From NCBI GenBank assembly GCA_024694365.1, contig JAILJX010000040.1, forward strand, positions 1 to 64,000: a stretch of DNA of 64,000 nt, written 5' to 3'. The first letter of the stretch is position 1; every line of letters starts with the position of its first letter. Below are positions 25,322 through 34,066 of this stretch, piece after piece. This stretch comes from Kiritimatiellia bacterium. Its GTDB lineage: Bacteria; Verrucomicrobiota; Kiritimatiellia; RFP12; UBA1067. The notes under the pieces are model-generated. The model was not told the origin of the DNA, did no database searches, and was given only the letters and a program-made list of their open reading frames with translations. The position numbers and the translations under genes are program-made.

Positions 25322-26446
25322 ATGAAAATCCATGCCATCGTTCTCTCTGTTTTCGCCGTTGCGGTCTCCGGCCATGCAGCCGATCCCGTTCTCAAGGATG
25401 CTTTCGGCGGACGCTTCAGCCTAGGCGCCGCGATATCCGCCCCCGTATGGACGGGGGACGCTTCCCGCGACCGCAACACTCTTCTGCGCCACTTCAATTC
25501 GATAACGGCCGAGAACGAGATGAAGCCATGCGCGCTTCAGCCGGAGGAGGGTTCGTTCGACTGGAGCGTCTCCGACAGATTCGTCGAATTCGGCGAGAAG
25601 AACGGAATGAAAATCGTCGGCCACTGCCTCGTATGGCACAACCAGACGCCGGGATGGTTCTTCAAGGGCGGGGACGGGAAGGACGCCGACAGGGAAACTC
25701 TCATAAACCGCATGCGCTCCCACATACATGCTGTCGTAGGCCGGTACAAAGGGCGGGTATATGGCTGGGATGTCGTAAACGAGGCTTTCGGCGATGACGG
25801 AAAGCTTCACGACTCTCCCTGGCTGAGAATCGTCGGTCCCGACTTCGTCGAGCTCGCTTTCCGCTTCGCGCACGAAGCCGACCCCTCCGCCGAGCTGTAC
25901 TACAACGATTTCGGCATGGCTGGCGAAAAGAAGCGCCGCGCCGTCGTGAACATGGTGAGGGATTTCAGGGCGAAGGGGATTCGCATCGACGGCATAGGCA
26001 TGCAGACCCACGTAAACCTTGCAGACCCCGACGTGAAGGAGTGGGAGAAGTCGCTTGAAGCGTTCGCCTCCGAGGGCGTGAAGGTGATGGTCACCGAAAT
26101 GGACGTAAGCGTCCTTCCTTCCGCATGGGATCTTTCCGCCGAGATAACCGGCTTCAGAAAATACGACCCGAAGTTCGACCCGTGGAGGGAATCGCTTCCC
26201 GCAGGAATGGAAGAGCGGCTCGCGAAGCGCTACGGGGAGTTCTTCAAAGTCCTCCTCTCCCATTCCGCCAGCGTCGACCGCGTCACTCTGTGGGGCGTGG
26301 AGGACGGCTCCAGCTGGCTCAACGGCTTCCCGATGCGCGGACGCACCGACTATCCTCTTTTCTTCGGACGCGACGGAAGGATGAAGCTCTGCGCCCGCCG
26401 CGTAGCCTCGCTTGAAGTCCCCGAGGCTCCTGCGCATTCTCCGTAG
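25322..26446 (+). CDS. Secreted endo-1,4-beta-xylanase, GH10
   Basis: The 374-residue protein has a signal peptide (about 1-19, ending SGHAAD) and a complete GH10 barrel. The acid/base Glu154 lies in WDVVNEA, the nucleophile Glu259 in VTEMDV, and the substrate-site residues in ENEMK, GHCLVWHNQTP and GMQTHVN are present, as is LWGVEDGSSWL near the end. It cleaves the xylan backbone outside the cell or in the periplasm. The start at 25322 follows the -10 box by 7 nt; a slightly earlier in-frame ATG would overlap the promoter. No carbohydrate-binding module or sorting signal is seen. Confidence 0.95.
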   Translation: MKIHAIVLSVFAVAVSGHAADPVLKDAFGGRFSLGAAISAPVWTGDASRDRNTLLRHFNSITAENEMKPCALQPEEGSFDWSVSDRFVEFGEKNGMKIVGHCLVWHNQTPGWFFKGGDGKDADRETLINRMRSHIHAVVGRYKGRVYGWDVVNEAFGDDGKLHDSPWLRIVGPDFVELAFRFAHEADPSAELYYNDFGMAGEKKRRAVVNMVRDFRAKGIRIDGIGMQTHVNLADPDVKEWEKSLEAFASEGVKVMVTEMDVSVLPSAWDLSAEITGFRKYDPKFDPWRESLPAGMEERLAKRYGEFFKVLLSHSASVDRVTLWGVEDGSSWLNGFPMRGRTDYPLFFGRDGRMKLCARRVASLEVPEAPAHSP

Positions 26447-26558
26447 GGGAAAACCGCGCCGTTCACAGGTTTTGAACCGAAGCCGTCCTCTTGTCCCCGG
26501 GATGGCGCCAGGACGATCCCGGAAACCGGGACTTCTGCACCCCGGCCCGCAATTCCCC

Positions 26559-26602
26559 CGGCGCCTTGGGCGTGCGCCGTATTTTTGGTATAATACTGCC
26601 GT
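26559..26602 (+). promoter_or_regulatory. Fused terminator and leaderless promoter
   Basis: A hairpin (CGGCGC 26559-26564 with GCGCCG 26574-26579) runs into TATTTTT and then directly into the extended -10 GGTATAAT (hexamer 26589-26594). A -35-like TTGGGC lies at 26566-26571 inside the hairpin. The ATG at 26603 follows after 8 nt. The 26447-26558 stretch holds only another small hairpin (TCCCGG-AAA-CCGGGA). Confidence 0.6.
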
Positions 26603-28075
26603 ATGAAACTTATGAATACGATTGCTGCCGTCTCGGCCCTCGCTTTCGCTTTCCGTGTCGAGGCGTCCTTCTCCGTCCATGTTTGGCGCGGGGAGACGAA
26701 GTACGTCAACATCCCGTCCGGCTGCGCTGGGTCCCTCATGAAGGAGAACGGAGCGGAAAAGGATGGCGTCCGTCTCGCGCTCGCATGCTATGACGATGTC
26801 GCCTACGAGAAAACTCCCGGCGGAGAGAGGTTCTTCCGCCCTGACGTCTTCCGCGAGCTTCCGCCGGGAAGCGCAAAGATCCCGACCCTTTGCAGGCTCT
26901 CCGTTTCGCCCGGAGCGAAGAGCGGCAGCCGCACGTTCGGCCCGATGGAAGTTGTCGTCTCCGGGAGAGTGCTCCCTCCCGCAAGCGATTGGAAGTACCG
27001 CCTCGACCTCTGGCAGCATCCCTGGGCTGTCGCGCGCTATTTCGGCGTGAAGCCGTTTTCCGGCGAGCATTATGCGAAGATGGAGATCGTCTGGCGCGCG
27101 CTTGCGGATTGCGGCGTGAAGACGCTCACCACTACGATACTCGACCTCCCCTGGAACCACCAGTGCTACGACGGCTACGCCTCGATGGTCGGACGCGTCA
27201 AGACTGCCGACGGCAAGTGGCGGTTCGACTGGTCGATTTTCGACGAATATGTCGAATTCGGCAGGAAGTGCGGCATCGGACCTTCCATCGCATGCTATAC
27301 GATGTGTCCGTGGGGCTACATGGCGAGCTGGCATGACGAAAACGGCGAAGAGCACCGCGAGAAGCTTCTCCCCGGAACGCCCGCCTTCGAGGATTACTGG
27401 GGGGATTTCCTCGTCGCCTTCGCAGCCCACCTCAAGGAGAAGGGCTGGTTCGACGACACCGTCATCGCCATGGACGAGCGCGGACCCGAGGACGTGAAGC
27501 TCATCGCCCGTTTCATCCAGGAGAAGGCTCCCGGCATGAAGATATCCATGGCGGGCGACAGGAAGCCCTCCGCCTTCAAGGGGATAAAGATAGACGAGTA
27601 CAGCCAGGGACTCTCGTGCCTGACCGAAGACTTCCTTCCGGAGCTTCCCGCGAGGGCGGAGAAGGGGATGAAGACGACGTTCTACGTCTGCTGCAATCCC
27701 GTCCGGCCGAACACCTTCATGGAGAGTCCCGAAGACGAGGCGTTCTGGATTGGCGCATATCCTGTCATGGCTGGGTTCGACGGATTCCTCCGCTGGGCGG
27801 CGAACAGCTGGCCAGAGGACCCGTACAAGGACGCATCCTTCAAGACGGCGAACTGGAAGGCGGGCGACACGTATCTCGTCTATCCCTCGGGCGAGCTCTC
27901 CTCGCGCATGATATCCCTTAGGGCCGGAATCGTCGCCGCCGAAAAGATGGCGATCCTCGGCAAAGGGGAGCGGATGAAGGAGATCGCCTCGCGCTGCGGA
28001 TGGAGGGAAGCGATGTCCGGCGAAGCCGATTTTTCCGCCTTCCGCCGCGAAGTCGAAAGCCTCGTCGCCGACTGA
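26603..28075 (+). CDS. Secreted DUF4091/GH123-like protein
   Basis: The 490-residue protein has a signal peptide (about 1-21). Its core reads as the DUF4091 TIM-barrel domain related to GH123 beta-N-acetylgalactosaminidases: the KTLTTTILDLPWNHQCYDGY substrate region, DTVIAMDERGPEDVK with acidic residues at a position typical of catalysis, and the characteristic C-terminal GFLRWAANSWPEDPYKDA followed by GDTYLVYPSGELSSRMISLRAGI. Activity on a specific glycan cannot be read from sequence. It lies beside the GH10 xylanase but with its own promoter. Confidence 0.75.
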   Translation: MKLMNTIAAVSALAFAFRVEASFSVHVWRGETKYVNIPSGCAGSLMKENGAEKDGVRLALACYDDVAYEKTPGGERFFRPDVFRELPPGSAKIPTLCRLSVSPGAKSGSRTFGPMEVVVSGRVLPPASDWKYRLDLWQHPWAVARYFGVKPFSGEHYAKMEIVWRALADCGVKTLTTTILDLPWNHQCYDGYASMVGRVKTADGKWRFDWSIFDEYVEFGRKCGIGPSIACYTMCPWGYMASWHDENGEEHREKLLPGTPAFEDYWGDFLVAFAAHLKEKGWFDDTVIAMDERGPEDVKLIARFIQEKAPGMKISMAGDRKPSAFKGIKIDEYSQGLSCLTEDFLPELPARAEKGMKTTFYVCCNPVRPNTFMESPEDEAFWIGAYPVMAGFDGFLRWAANSWPEDPYKDASFKTANWKAGDTYLVYPSGELSSRMISLRAGIVAAEKMAILGKGERMKEIASRCGWREAMSGEADFSAFRREVESLVAD

Positions 28076-28111
28076 CCCTTCGATGTTGATGCGGACGGCG
28101 CGAATTTGTGG

Positions 28112-28125
28112 TATAATATCCATCC
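28112..28125 (+). promoter_or_regulatory. -10 element of nifU-like gene (leaderless)
   Basis: The extended -10 GTGGTATAAT (hexamer TATAAT 28112-28117) is followed after 8 nt by the ATG at 28126. No Shine-Dalgarno site fits in between. Confidence 0.6.
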
Positions 28126-28698
28126 ATGTGGGATTATTCAGAGACTTTGATGGACCACTTCCGCCATCCGCGGAACGTTGGCAAAATAGACAACCCTGAC
28201 GGAGAGGCGACCGTCGGCTCGCTCGCATGCGGAGACGCCCTCCGCTTCCAGTTCAAGCTGGGTCCGGACGGACGTATCGCCGACGCGAAATTCCAGACTT
28301 TCGGCTGCGCGAGCGCGATAGCCTCGAGCTCCGCCCTTACCGAGATGGTGATCGGCAAGACTCTCGACGAGGCGCGCAAGGTCACCAACAAGCAGATAGC
28401 CGACTACCTCGGCGGGCTCCCGCCCCAGAAGATGCACTGCTCCGTCATGGGGCGCGAGGCCATGGAGGCCGCGATAAAGAACTACGAGACCGGCGAGAAC
28501 GCCGACCGCAATCTCGAGGACGAGGTCCTTTGCACCTGCTACAACGTCTCCGAGAACGAGGTCAGGCGCGTCATAACCGAAAACGGCCTCACGACCGTCG
28601 AGGAGGTCACCAACTACACCAAGGCGGGCGGCGGCTGCGGACGCTGCAAGGGCAAGATCGCGAAGATTCTCGAAGAGATCAGCGGAGTCTCCGCATGA
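28126..28698 (+). CDS. nifU: NifU-like Fe-S cluster scaffold with BFD-type [2Fe-2S] domain
   Basis: The 190-residue protein joins an IscU/NifU N-terminal scaffold domain (about 1-125) to a bacterioferritin-associated-ferredoxin-like domain (about 133-185). Scaffold cysteines are Cys35 (LACGD), Cys61 (FGCASA) and Cys105 (MHCSVMG); Asp37 is also kept. The second domain has CTC and CGRC motifs for a [2Fe-2S] cluster. The C-terminal NfuA domain of full NifU is absent. No cysteine desulphurase gene is nearby; the next gene overlaps it by 4 bp. Confidence 0.9.
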   Translation: MWDYSETLMDHFRHPRNVGKIDNPDGEATVGSLACGDALRFQFKLGPDGRIADAKFQTFGCASAIASSSALTEMVIGKTLDEARKVTNKQIADYLGGLPPQKMHCSVMGREAMEAAIKNYETGENADRNLEDEVLCTCYNVSENEVRRVITENGLTTVEEVTNYTKAGGGCGRCKGKIAKILEEISGVSA

Positions 28699-29708
28699 AC
28701 CGCAAATACGGCTTCGACAACGAGAAGTACCTGAAGGCCCAGGCGGAGGAGATCCGCCGCCGCGCAGGCGAGTACGACAAGCTCTACCTCGAGTTCGGCG
28801 GGAAGCTCATGAACGACAACCACGCCGCGCGATGCCTCCCGGGATACGATCCCAACGTCAAGCTCAGGCTTCTGCAGATGCTCGGCGACAAGGCCGAGCT
28901 CGTCCTCTGCATCTACGCGGGCGACATCGAGGCGAAGAAGATGCGCGCGGACTACGGCACCACCTACGAGGAGGAGACGCTCAAGCTCATCAACGCGATG
29001 AGGGAGTACGGCGTCTCCGTGAGGGGCGTCGCGATCACCCGCTTCGACGGACACCCCACCGCCCGCGCTTTTGCGAAGGTCCTCGAGGACGCCGGCATCC
29101 CCGTCTTCTACCACTATCCGATCAAGGGCTACCCGAACGACCTCGACACGATCGTGAGCGACTCGGGCTACGGACGCAACGACTACATCCCTACAGAGAA
29201 GCCCATCGTCGTCGTGACAGGCCCCGGCCCGGGCTCCGGCAAGTTCGCGACCTGCCTCACGATGCTCTACCACGAGGTGAAGCGCGGCAACCGCGCCGCC
29301 TACGCGAAATTCGAGACTTTCCCCGTCTGGGACCTCCAGCTCATGCATCCGCTCAACGTCGCCTACGAGGCCGCGACGCTCGAGCTCAAGGACGAGAACC
29401 AGATAGACCCCCACCATTTCCTCGCCTACGGCGAAATGAGGGTGAACTACAACAGGGACATCGAGGCATACCCGATCCTGAGGGAGATATGGGAGAGGAT
29501 GATGGGCGAAAAGTGCCCCTACAAGTCCCCGACCGACATGGGCGTGAACCGCATTTCCATGGGAATCGTGAACGACACCGTCGTGCGCGCCGCGAGCCGC
29601 GAGGAATGCGTGCGCCGCTACGAGCGCGTCAAGGCCGACTTCGACGAAGGCAAGGCCGACATGCAGATGCTCGCGCGCGCACTCTCCGTGATGGCCCGCG
29701 CAGACTGA
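28695..29708 (+). CDS. DUF1846 protein, short form lacking C-terminal domain
   Basis: The protein is strongly DUF1846-like: GFDNEKYLKAQ, KLYLEFGGKLMNDNHAARCL, ELVLCIYAGDIEAKKMR, DTIVSDSGYGRNDYI, VVVTGPGPGSGKFATCLT and the YKSPTDMGVNRI segment. Known family members are around 500 residues; this one stops at 337, after MLARALSVMARAD, so the usual C-terminal 150-170 residues are missing. No continuation is visible in another frame because the next gene starts 22 bp later. The function of the family is unknown, though a P-loop-like GPGPGSGK is conserved. It starts by ATGA overlap with the nifU-like gene. Confidence 0.85.
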   Translation: MNRKYGFDNEKYLKAQAEEIRRRAGEYDKLYLEFGGKLMNDNHAARCLPGYDPNVKLRLLQMLGDKAELVLCIYAGDIEAKKMRADYGTTYEEETLKLINAMREYGVSVRGVAITRFDGHPTARAFAKVLEDAGIPVFYHYPIKGYPNDLDTIVSDSGYGRNDYIPTEKPIVVVTGPGPGSGKFATCLTMLYHEVKRGNRAAYAKFETFPVWDLQLMHPLNVAYEAATLELKDENQIDPHHFLAYGEMRVNYNRDIEAYPILREIWERMMGEKCPYKSPTDMGVNRISMGIVNDTVVRAASREECVRRYERVKADFDEGKADMQMLARALSVMARAD

Positions 29709-29729
29709 CCCCGCCTCCATCCCCCCGCC

Positions 29730-30725
29730 ATGCATCTTCTCGTCAAGCCCGCCGGACCCGACTGCAACATCTCCTGCCCGCGCTGCTTCTACAAGTGCAA
29801 GGAGGCCCTCTTCTCCGGCGGAGCGCACCGCATGAAGGATGAAGTCGCCGAAAAGCTCCTCGCCGCGACTTCCGTGACCTTCCAGGGCGGAGAGCCTCTT
29901 CTCATGGGGCTCGACTTCTTCAAGCGCTTCGCGGACCGCGGCGTAGAGTGCTCCATCCAGACGAACGGGACGCTCGTCACCCCAGAGATCGCGAAGTTCC
30001 TCGCGAAGGAGAAGTGGCTCGTGGGGATTTCGTTCGACGGACCCAAGCCCATCCACGACAGGACGCGCGACAATTCCTACGATGCGGCGAGAAGGGGATA
30101 CGATCTTCTGATGGAGGCCGGGGCCGAAGTGAACGTGCTCACTCTCGTCACCTCCGCCAACGTCTCCGACCCGGAAGGCATTTACCGGTTCGTCCGCGAC
30201 GACCTGGGCGCAAAGTTCCACCAGTACATCGAATGCACCGAGGACATCTCCGGCGGAGAGTGGGCCGACTTCCTGATCCGCGTCTTCGGCGAGTGGGAGC
30301 GCCTGGGCGACCAGCGCCGCATCAGCGTGAGGAACTTCGACAGCGTCTTCAACTGGATGGCCGCGGGCATGAGATGCAGCTGCACCTCCTCCCCCGACTG
30401 CCGCAACTATCTCGTCGTCGAGCATACGGGCGACGTATACCCCTGCGACTTCTTCGTCGACCCCGAATGGAAGCTCGGGAACATTCTGCGCGACTCGCTT
30501 GCGGACCTCGTCCGCAACCCGCGCTACGCCGAATTCGGACGCCGCAAGGCCCAGATGCCCATGAGGTGCAGAACGTGCCGCTGGCTCGAGTTCTGCAACG
30601 GCGACTGCGTGAAGAACCGCCTCGGCGGCGACGCCACGAGGCTCTGCCCCGGCATCGACAGGTTTTTCGCCCATGCCGTCCCCCGCCTCGCGCGCATCCT
30701 CGAAGAAATGCGGAGAGACGGTTGA
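29730..30725 (+). CDS. Radical SAM/SPASM protein, anaerobic sulfatase-maturase-like
   Basis: The 331-residue protein carries CNISCPRCFY (CxxxCxxC, residues about 12-19), VTFQGGEPLL, SIQTNGTLV and GISFDGPKPIHD, followed by a SPASM domain with CSCTSSPDC, YPCDFFVDPEWKLGNI and CRTCRWLEFCNGDC. This matches anSME-type enzymes that oxidise Ser/Cys of sulfatases to formylglycine, but it is somewhat shorter and no sulfatase gene is in the window. A different protein or peptide substrate is possible. It ends just before the CsoR promoter. Confidence 0.85.
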   Translation: MHLLVKPAGPDCNISCPRCFYKCKEALFSGGAHRMKDEVAEKLLAATSVTFQGGEPLLMGLDFFKRFADRGVECSIQTNGTLVTPEIAKFLAKEKWLVGISFDGPKPIHDRTRDNSYDAARRGYDLLMEAGAEVNVLTLVTSANVSDPEGIYRFVRDDLGAKFHQYIECTEDISGGEWADFLIRVFGEWERLGDQRRISVRNFDSVFNWMAAGMRCSCTSSPDCRNYLVVEHTGDVYPCDFFVDPEWKLGNILRDSLADLVRNPRYAEFGRRKAQMPMRCRTCRWLEFCNGDCVKNRLGGDATRLCPGIDRFFAHAVPRLARILEEMRRDG

Positions 30726-30751
30726 CATACCCTACGGGGGTATGGTATAAT
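30722..30751 (+). promoter_or_regulatory. csoR promoter with overlapping CsoR-type operator
   Basis: A perfect -35 TTGACA (30722-30727) and an extended -10 TGGTATAAT (hexamer TATAAT 30746-30751) are spaced 18 bp apart. Between them lies an inverted repeat, CATACCC-n5-GGGTATG (30726-30744), of the G-tract type bound by CsoR copper repressors in other bacteria. Repressor binding here would block polymerase directly. Confidence 0.85.
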
Positions 30752-30782
30752 ACGCGCCGTTTCCGGTAAAAAGGAGGACGGT

Positions 30783-31064
30783 ATGAAAAAATGCATGGGA
30801 GACGACGTGCAGCTTTTGCACGTGAGGCTCAAAAAGATAATCGGCCAGCTCAACGGCATCCAGAAGATGATCGACGAGGATGTGCCTTGCGAGGACATAC
30901 TGCTGCAGTTCAACGCTGTGAACGGGGCTCTGCACAAGATCTCGTTCATGATACTCGAAGGGCACCTGCGGCACTGCGTCCGCGAGGGCATCGAGAGCGG
31001 CAATGCGGACGAGACGATCGAGTCGTTCGCGGAGTCCCTCGAGAATTTCGCAAAGATGGCGTGA
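30783..31064 (+). CDS. csoR: CsoR-type copper-sensing repressor
   Basis: The 93-residue all-helical protein matches the CsoR/RcnR family. The Cu(I) ligands of CsoR are present at Cys36, His61 and Cys65, the same numbering as in the Mycobacterium protein, which argues for copper over nickel or sulphide sensing. It should bind the operator upstream of its own gene and release it when loaded with copper. An AAAAGGAGG site precedes the ATG. The ATPase gene follows after 13 bp. Confidence 0.92.
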   Translation: MKKCMGDDVQLLHVRLKKIIGQLNGIQKMIDEDVPCEDILLQFNAVNGALHKISFMILEGHLRHCVREGIESGNADETIESFAESLENFAKMA

Positions 31065-31077
31065 AGGGAGGTTTTCC

Positions 31078-33027
31078 GTGGGAAGCTGCTGCAGCATAGC
31101 CGCAAAGGAGTCGAAAGAGGCCTCGGGCGAACTGGCGAAGCCATCGTTCGCGGAGAGGGTGTGCGGATTTCTCGAGTCGTGGCCGATGGTCGCCCTGGCG
31201 GGCGCATCGCTCGCGATGAAGTTCATCATGGGCGACGAAACGTGGGCCCTGGCGTCCGTCTTCATCTGCGGCCTGCCGCTCCTGCGCGAGGCGGCGGAGT
31301 CGCTTTTCCGCCAGAAGGCGATAAAGTCGAGCCTGCTCATCTCCTGCGCCATGGTCTCGTGCCTCGCCGTCGGGCAGATTTTCGCCGCGGGCGAGGTCGC
31401 GTTCATCATGGCCCTCGGGGAGATGCTCGAGACTTTCACCCTGAAGCGCGCGAAACAGGGTCTCCATAAGCTCGTCTCTCTCGTCCCCCTTACCGCCCGC
31501 TACGTCGTCACCTGCCCCAAATGCCTCGCGAAAGGCGAGAAGTTCAGGGACGTCCCGCTCGACAAGCTCGAGATCGGCGACGGGGTCAGGGTTCTTCCCG
31601 GCGAGACGATCCCTGTGGACGGCGTCATCGCCGAAGGCGAGACGACCGTGGACCAGAGCGTGATGACCGGAGAGTCGATGCCCGTGGACAAAAAGCCGGG
31701 CGACGAGGTGTATTCGGGGACGATCAACCGCTTCGGCGCGATAACCGTGCGCGTGACGAAGACCGGCGAAGACTCCTCGCTCCAGAAGCTCATCCGCCTC
31801 GTCAAGGAGGCTCAGCGCAAAAAAGCCCCGGTCCAGAGGATTGCGGACCGCTGGGCGGCGATTCTCGTGCCGTCCGCCCTCGCTGTCGCCGTGCTCGTCT
31901 TTCTGGGCGTCTGGCTTTGGTCCGGCAAGGTGGAGACGGGCCTCTTGAGGGGCGTCACGATAATGGTGGTGTTCTGTCCGTGCTCTCTCGCCCTCGCCAC
32001 CCCGACGGCGATCATGGCTGCCATCGGCCAGGCGACGAAGTTCGGTGTGATCGTGAAGTCGGGCGAGGCGCTCGAGAGGATGGGCGCGGTCTCCGTGGTC
32101 TGCCTCGACAAGACAGGAACGCTCACTACGGGCGAACTCTCCGTCTCGCGCGTGGAGGCGTTCCGCGGCGGCGATCCTTCCGCCGTGCTCGATCTCGCGG
32201 CGTCGGCCGAGGCGTCGTCCGAGCATCCTCTCGCCAAGGCGGTGGTCGCCGCGGCGAAGGGGAGGAGCCTCCAGGAGGCGGAATCCTTCCGCATGGTCCC
32301 CGGAAAAGGCGTCGCCGCCAAGGTAGGCGGACGGAACGTCGTCTGCGGAACCGCCTCCTGGCTCGAGGAGAATGGAGTGGCGCTCATGGAGTCCGACGCC
32401 CAAAAGGCGGATGCCGCCCGCTCCGACGGCTCCGCCGTCATTCTCGTCGCATGCGACGGCGCGGCGGCGGGATTCGCAGTCCTTTCCGATACGGTCCGCC
32501 CCGAGTCGGCGCAAGTCCTCGGCGAACTCGAGGCCTCCGGCGTGCGCACATGCCTGCTGACCGGCGACCACGAGGCGACGGCGCAGGCGGTCGCCGCGCG
32601 CCTCGGCATATCCGACGTGCGCGCGGGACTCCTTCCCGGCAGCAAGGCCGACGCCGTGGAGGCGATGCGCAGCGAAGGGGCGACGGTGTGCATGGTGGGC
32701 GACGGCGTCAACGACTCCGTAGCGCTCAAGACTGCCGACGTGGGCATCGCGATGGGTGGAGCAGGCAGCGACATAGCAGTCGAAGCGGCCGATATCGCAC
32801 TCGTCGGGGACGACCTGACCAAGCTTCCGTATCTTAGGCGTTTGGCCGTTTCCTGCGTGAAAACCATCAAATTCAACATATCGCTCTCCATGTCGATAAA
32901 CGCCGTGGCGATAGCGCTTTCCGTCTTCGGACTGCTGAATCCCGTTTCGGGCGCGCTTGTCCACAATTGCGGATCCGTCCTCGTGGTCCTCAATGCGGCG
33001 CTTCTCTACGACAGGAAGTTCCGCTGA
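31078..33027 (+). CDS. P1B-type heavy-metal-exporting ATPase, probably Cu(I)
   Basis: The protein (649 residues from GTG at 31078, preceded by AAGGGAGG) has the P-type ATPase parts: TGES actuator motif, membrane metal site CPC in VVFCPCSLALATP, phosphorylation DKTGT, an HP-type nucleotide-domain motif (SEHPLAK) and GDGVNDS. There is no N-terminal HMA domain; only a short cysteine-bearing start (GSCCSIAA). An unusual TCPKC pair sits in the actuator region (near residue 143). The last helices (HNCGSVLVVLNAALL) look more like Zn/Cd or Mn-type pumps than CopA, but CsoR context favours copper export. Confidence 0.82.
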   Translation: MGSCCSIAAKESKEASGELAKPSFAERVCGFLESWPMVALAGASLAMKFIMGDETWALASVFICGLPLLREAAESLFRQKAIKSSLLISCAMVSCLAVGQIFAAGEVAFIMALGEMLETFTLKRAKQGLHKLVSLVPLTARYVVTCPKCLAKGEKFRDVPLDKLEIGDGVRVLPGETIPVDGVIAEGETTVDQSVMTGESMPVDKKPGDEVYSGTINRFGAITVRVTKTGEDSSLQKLIRLVKEAQRKKAPVQRIADRWAAILVPSALAVAVLVFLGVWLWSGKVETGLLRGVTIMVVFCPCSLALATPTAIMAAIGQATKFGVIVKSGEALERMGAVSVVCLDKTGTLTTGELSVSRVEAFRGGDPSAVLDLAASAEASSEHPLAKAVVAAAKGRSLQEAESFRMVPGKGVAAKVGGRNVVCGTASWLEENGVALMESDAQKADAARSDGSAVILVACDGAAAGFAVLSDTVRPESAQVLGELEASGVRTCLLTGDHEATAQAVAARLGISDVRAGLLPGSKADAVEAMRSEGATVCMVGDGVNDSVALKTADVGIAMGGAGSDIAVEAADIALVGDDLTKLPYLRRLAVSCVKTIKFNISLSMSINAVAIALSVFGLLNPVSGALVHNCGSVLVVLNAALLYDRKFR

Positions 33028-33056
33028 AGCCGCCTTCTGCGGGAGGCTCCAAAAAG

Positions 33057-33103
33057 AAAATGCCGCGGACACTCCCGCGGCATTTTTGGTATAATATACG
33101 GCT
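33057..33103 (+). promoter_or_regulatory. Terminator fused to leaderless trpS promoter
   Basis: A strong hairpin (AATGCCGCGG at 33059-33068 with CCGCGGCATT at 33075-33084) is followed by TTT, and the same T-tract leads straight into the extended -10 GGTATAAT (hexamer 33090-33095). The trpS ATG at 33104 is 8 nt downstream. One short block therefore ends the ATPase transcript and starts the next. Confidence 0.75.
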
Positions 33104-34063
33104 ATGAGAACTTTAACGGGAATACAGCCGTCAGGCAAGCTGCACTGGGGCAATTACTTCGGCGCGATGAAATCGATGTTCGACCTTCAGGACAAGGGCG
33201 AAAACTTCATGTTCATAGCGAATTTCCACGCCATGACGACGGTTCGCGACGGAGCGGCGCTTAGGGAGCAGACGCGCGACGTGGCCCTCGACTATCTTGC
33301 CTGCGGTCTCGACACCTCCAAGACCTTGATGTACCGCCAGAGCGACGTGCCCGAGGTGCAGGAGCTCGCGTGGTACCTTTCGTGCCTTACTCCCATGGGG
33401 CTCCTCGAGCGCTGCCACAGCTACAAGGACAAGCTCGCCCACGGGCTCGACGCGACCCACGGACTCTTCGCCTATCCCGTCCTCATGGCAGCCGACATCC
33501 TCATAATGAATGCGGACATGGTTCCCGTCGGCAAGGACCAGAAGCAGCACCTGGAAGTGACGCGCGATCTCGCCCAGAAGTTCAACAACGCCTACGGCGA
33601 GATATTCAAGCTCCCCGACGCCTACATCCCCGAGACCGTCGCCACGATCCCCGGCCTCGACGGACAGAAGATGTCCAAGAGCTACCGGAACACGATAGAG
33701 CTTTTCGAGGACCTCAAGTCCATCAAGAAAAAGGTGATGTCGATCGTCACCGACTCCAAGGGGCTCGACGAACCCAAGGTCCCCGAAGGGAACTCGATCT
33801 ACGAGCTCTACAAGCTGTTCGCGACCCCCGGCGAAGCGGCCGAAATGGCCGACAGCTTCCGCAGGGGCGGCTATGGCTACGGACACGCCAAGAAGGCGCT
33901 CCTCGAGGCCTACCGCCGGCTCTTCGATCCTTTCCGCGAGAAGCGCGAAGCACTCGCCAAGGACCCCGCGACGCTTGAGGACATCCTCCGCGACGGCGCC
34001 AGGCGCGCACGCGAAGCCGCCGCCCCCGTGATGGAAAAGGTGCGCATCGCCGTGGGGCTTTGA
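33104..34063 (+). CDS. trpS: Tryptophanyl-tRNA synthetase
   Basis: The 319-residue class I synthetase charges tRNA-Trp. It has the HIGH-like motif in PSGKLHWGNY (residues 9-18), the tryptophan-site region ADILIMNADMVPVGKDQKQHLE, and KMSKS in GLDGQKMSKSY (about 190). Length is normal. It begins leaderless and is followed after 3 bp by scpA. Confidence 0.96.
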   Translation: MRTLTGIQPSGKLHWGNYFGAMKSMFDLQDKGENFMFIANFHAMTTVRDGAALREQTRDVALDYLACGLDTSKTLMYRQSDVPEVQELAWYLSCLTPMGLLERCHSYKDKLAHGLDATHGLFAYPVLMAADILIMNADMVPVGKDQKQHLEVTRDLAQKFNNAYGEIFKLPDAYIPETVATIPGLDGQKMSKSYRNTIELFEDLKSIKKKVMSIVTDSKGLDEPKVPEGNSIYELYKLFATPGEAAEMADSFRRGGYGYGHAKKALLEAYRRLFDPFREKREALAKDPATLEDILRDGARRAREAAAPVMEKVRIAVGL

Positions 34064-34066
34064 CGG

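Noticed and set aside
25421..28228. Very long open frame on the minus strand (935 codons)
   Set aside because: It lies antisense to the GH10 xylanase and DUF4091 genes, whose motifs, signal peptides and promoters are clear; high GC produces long antisense frames here.
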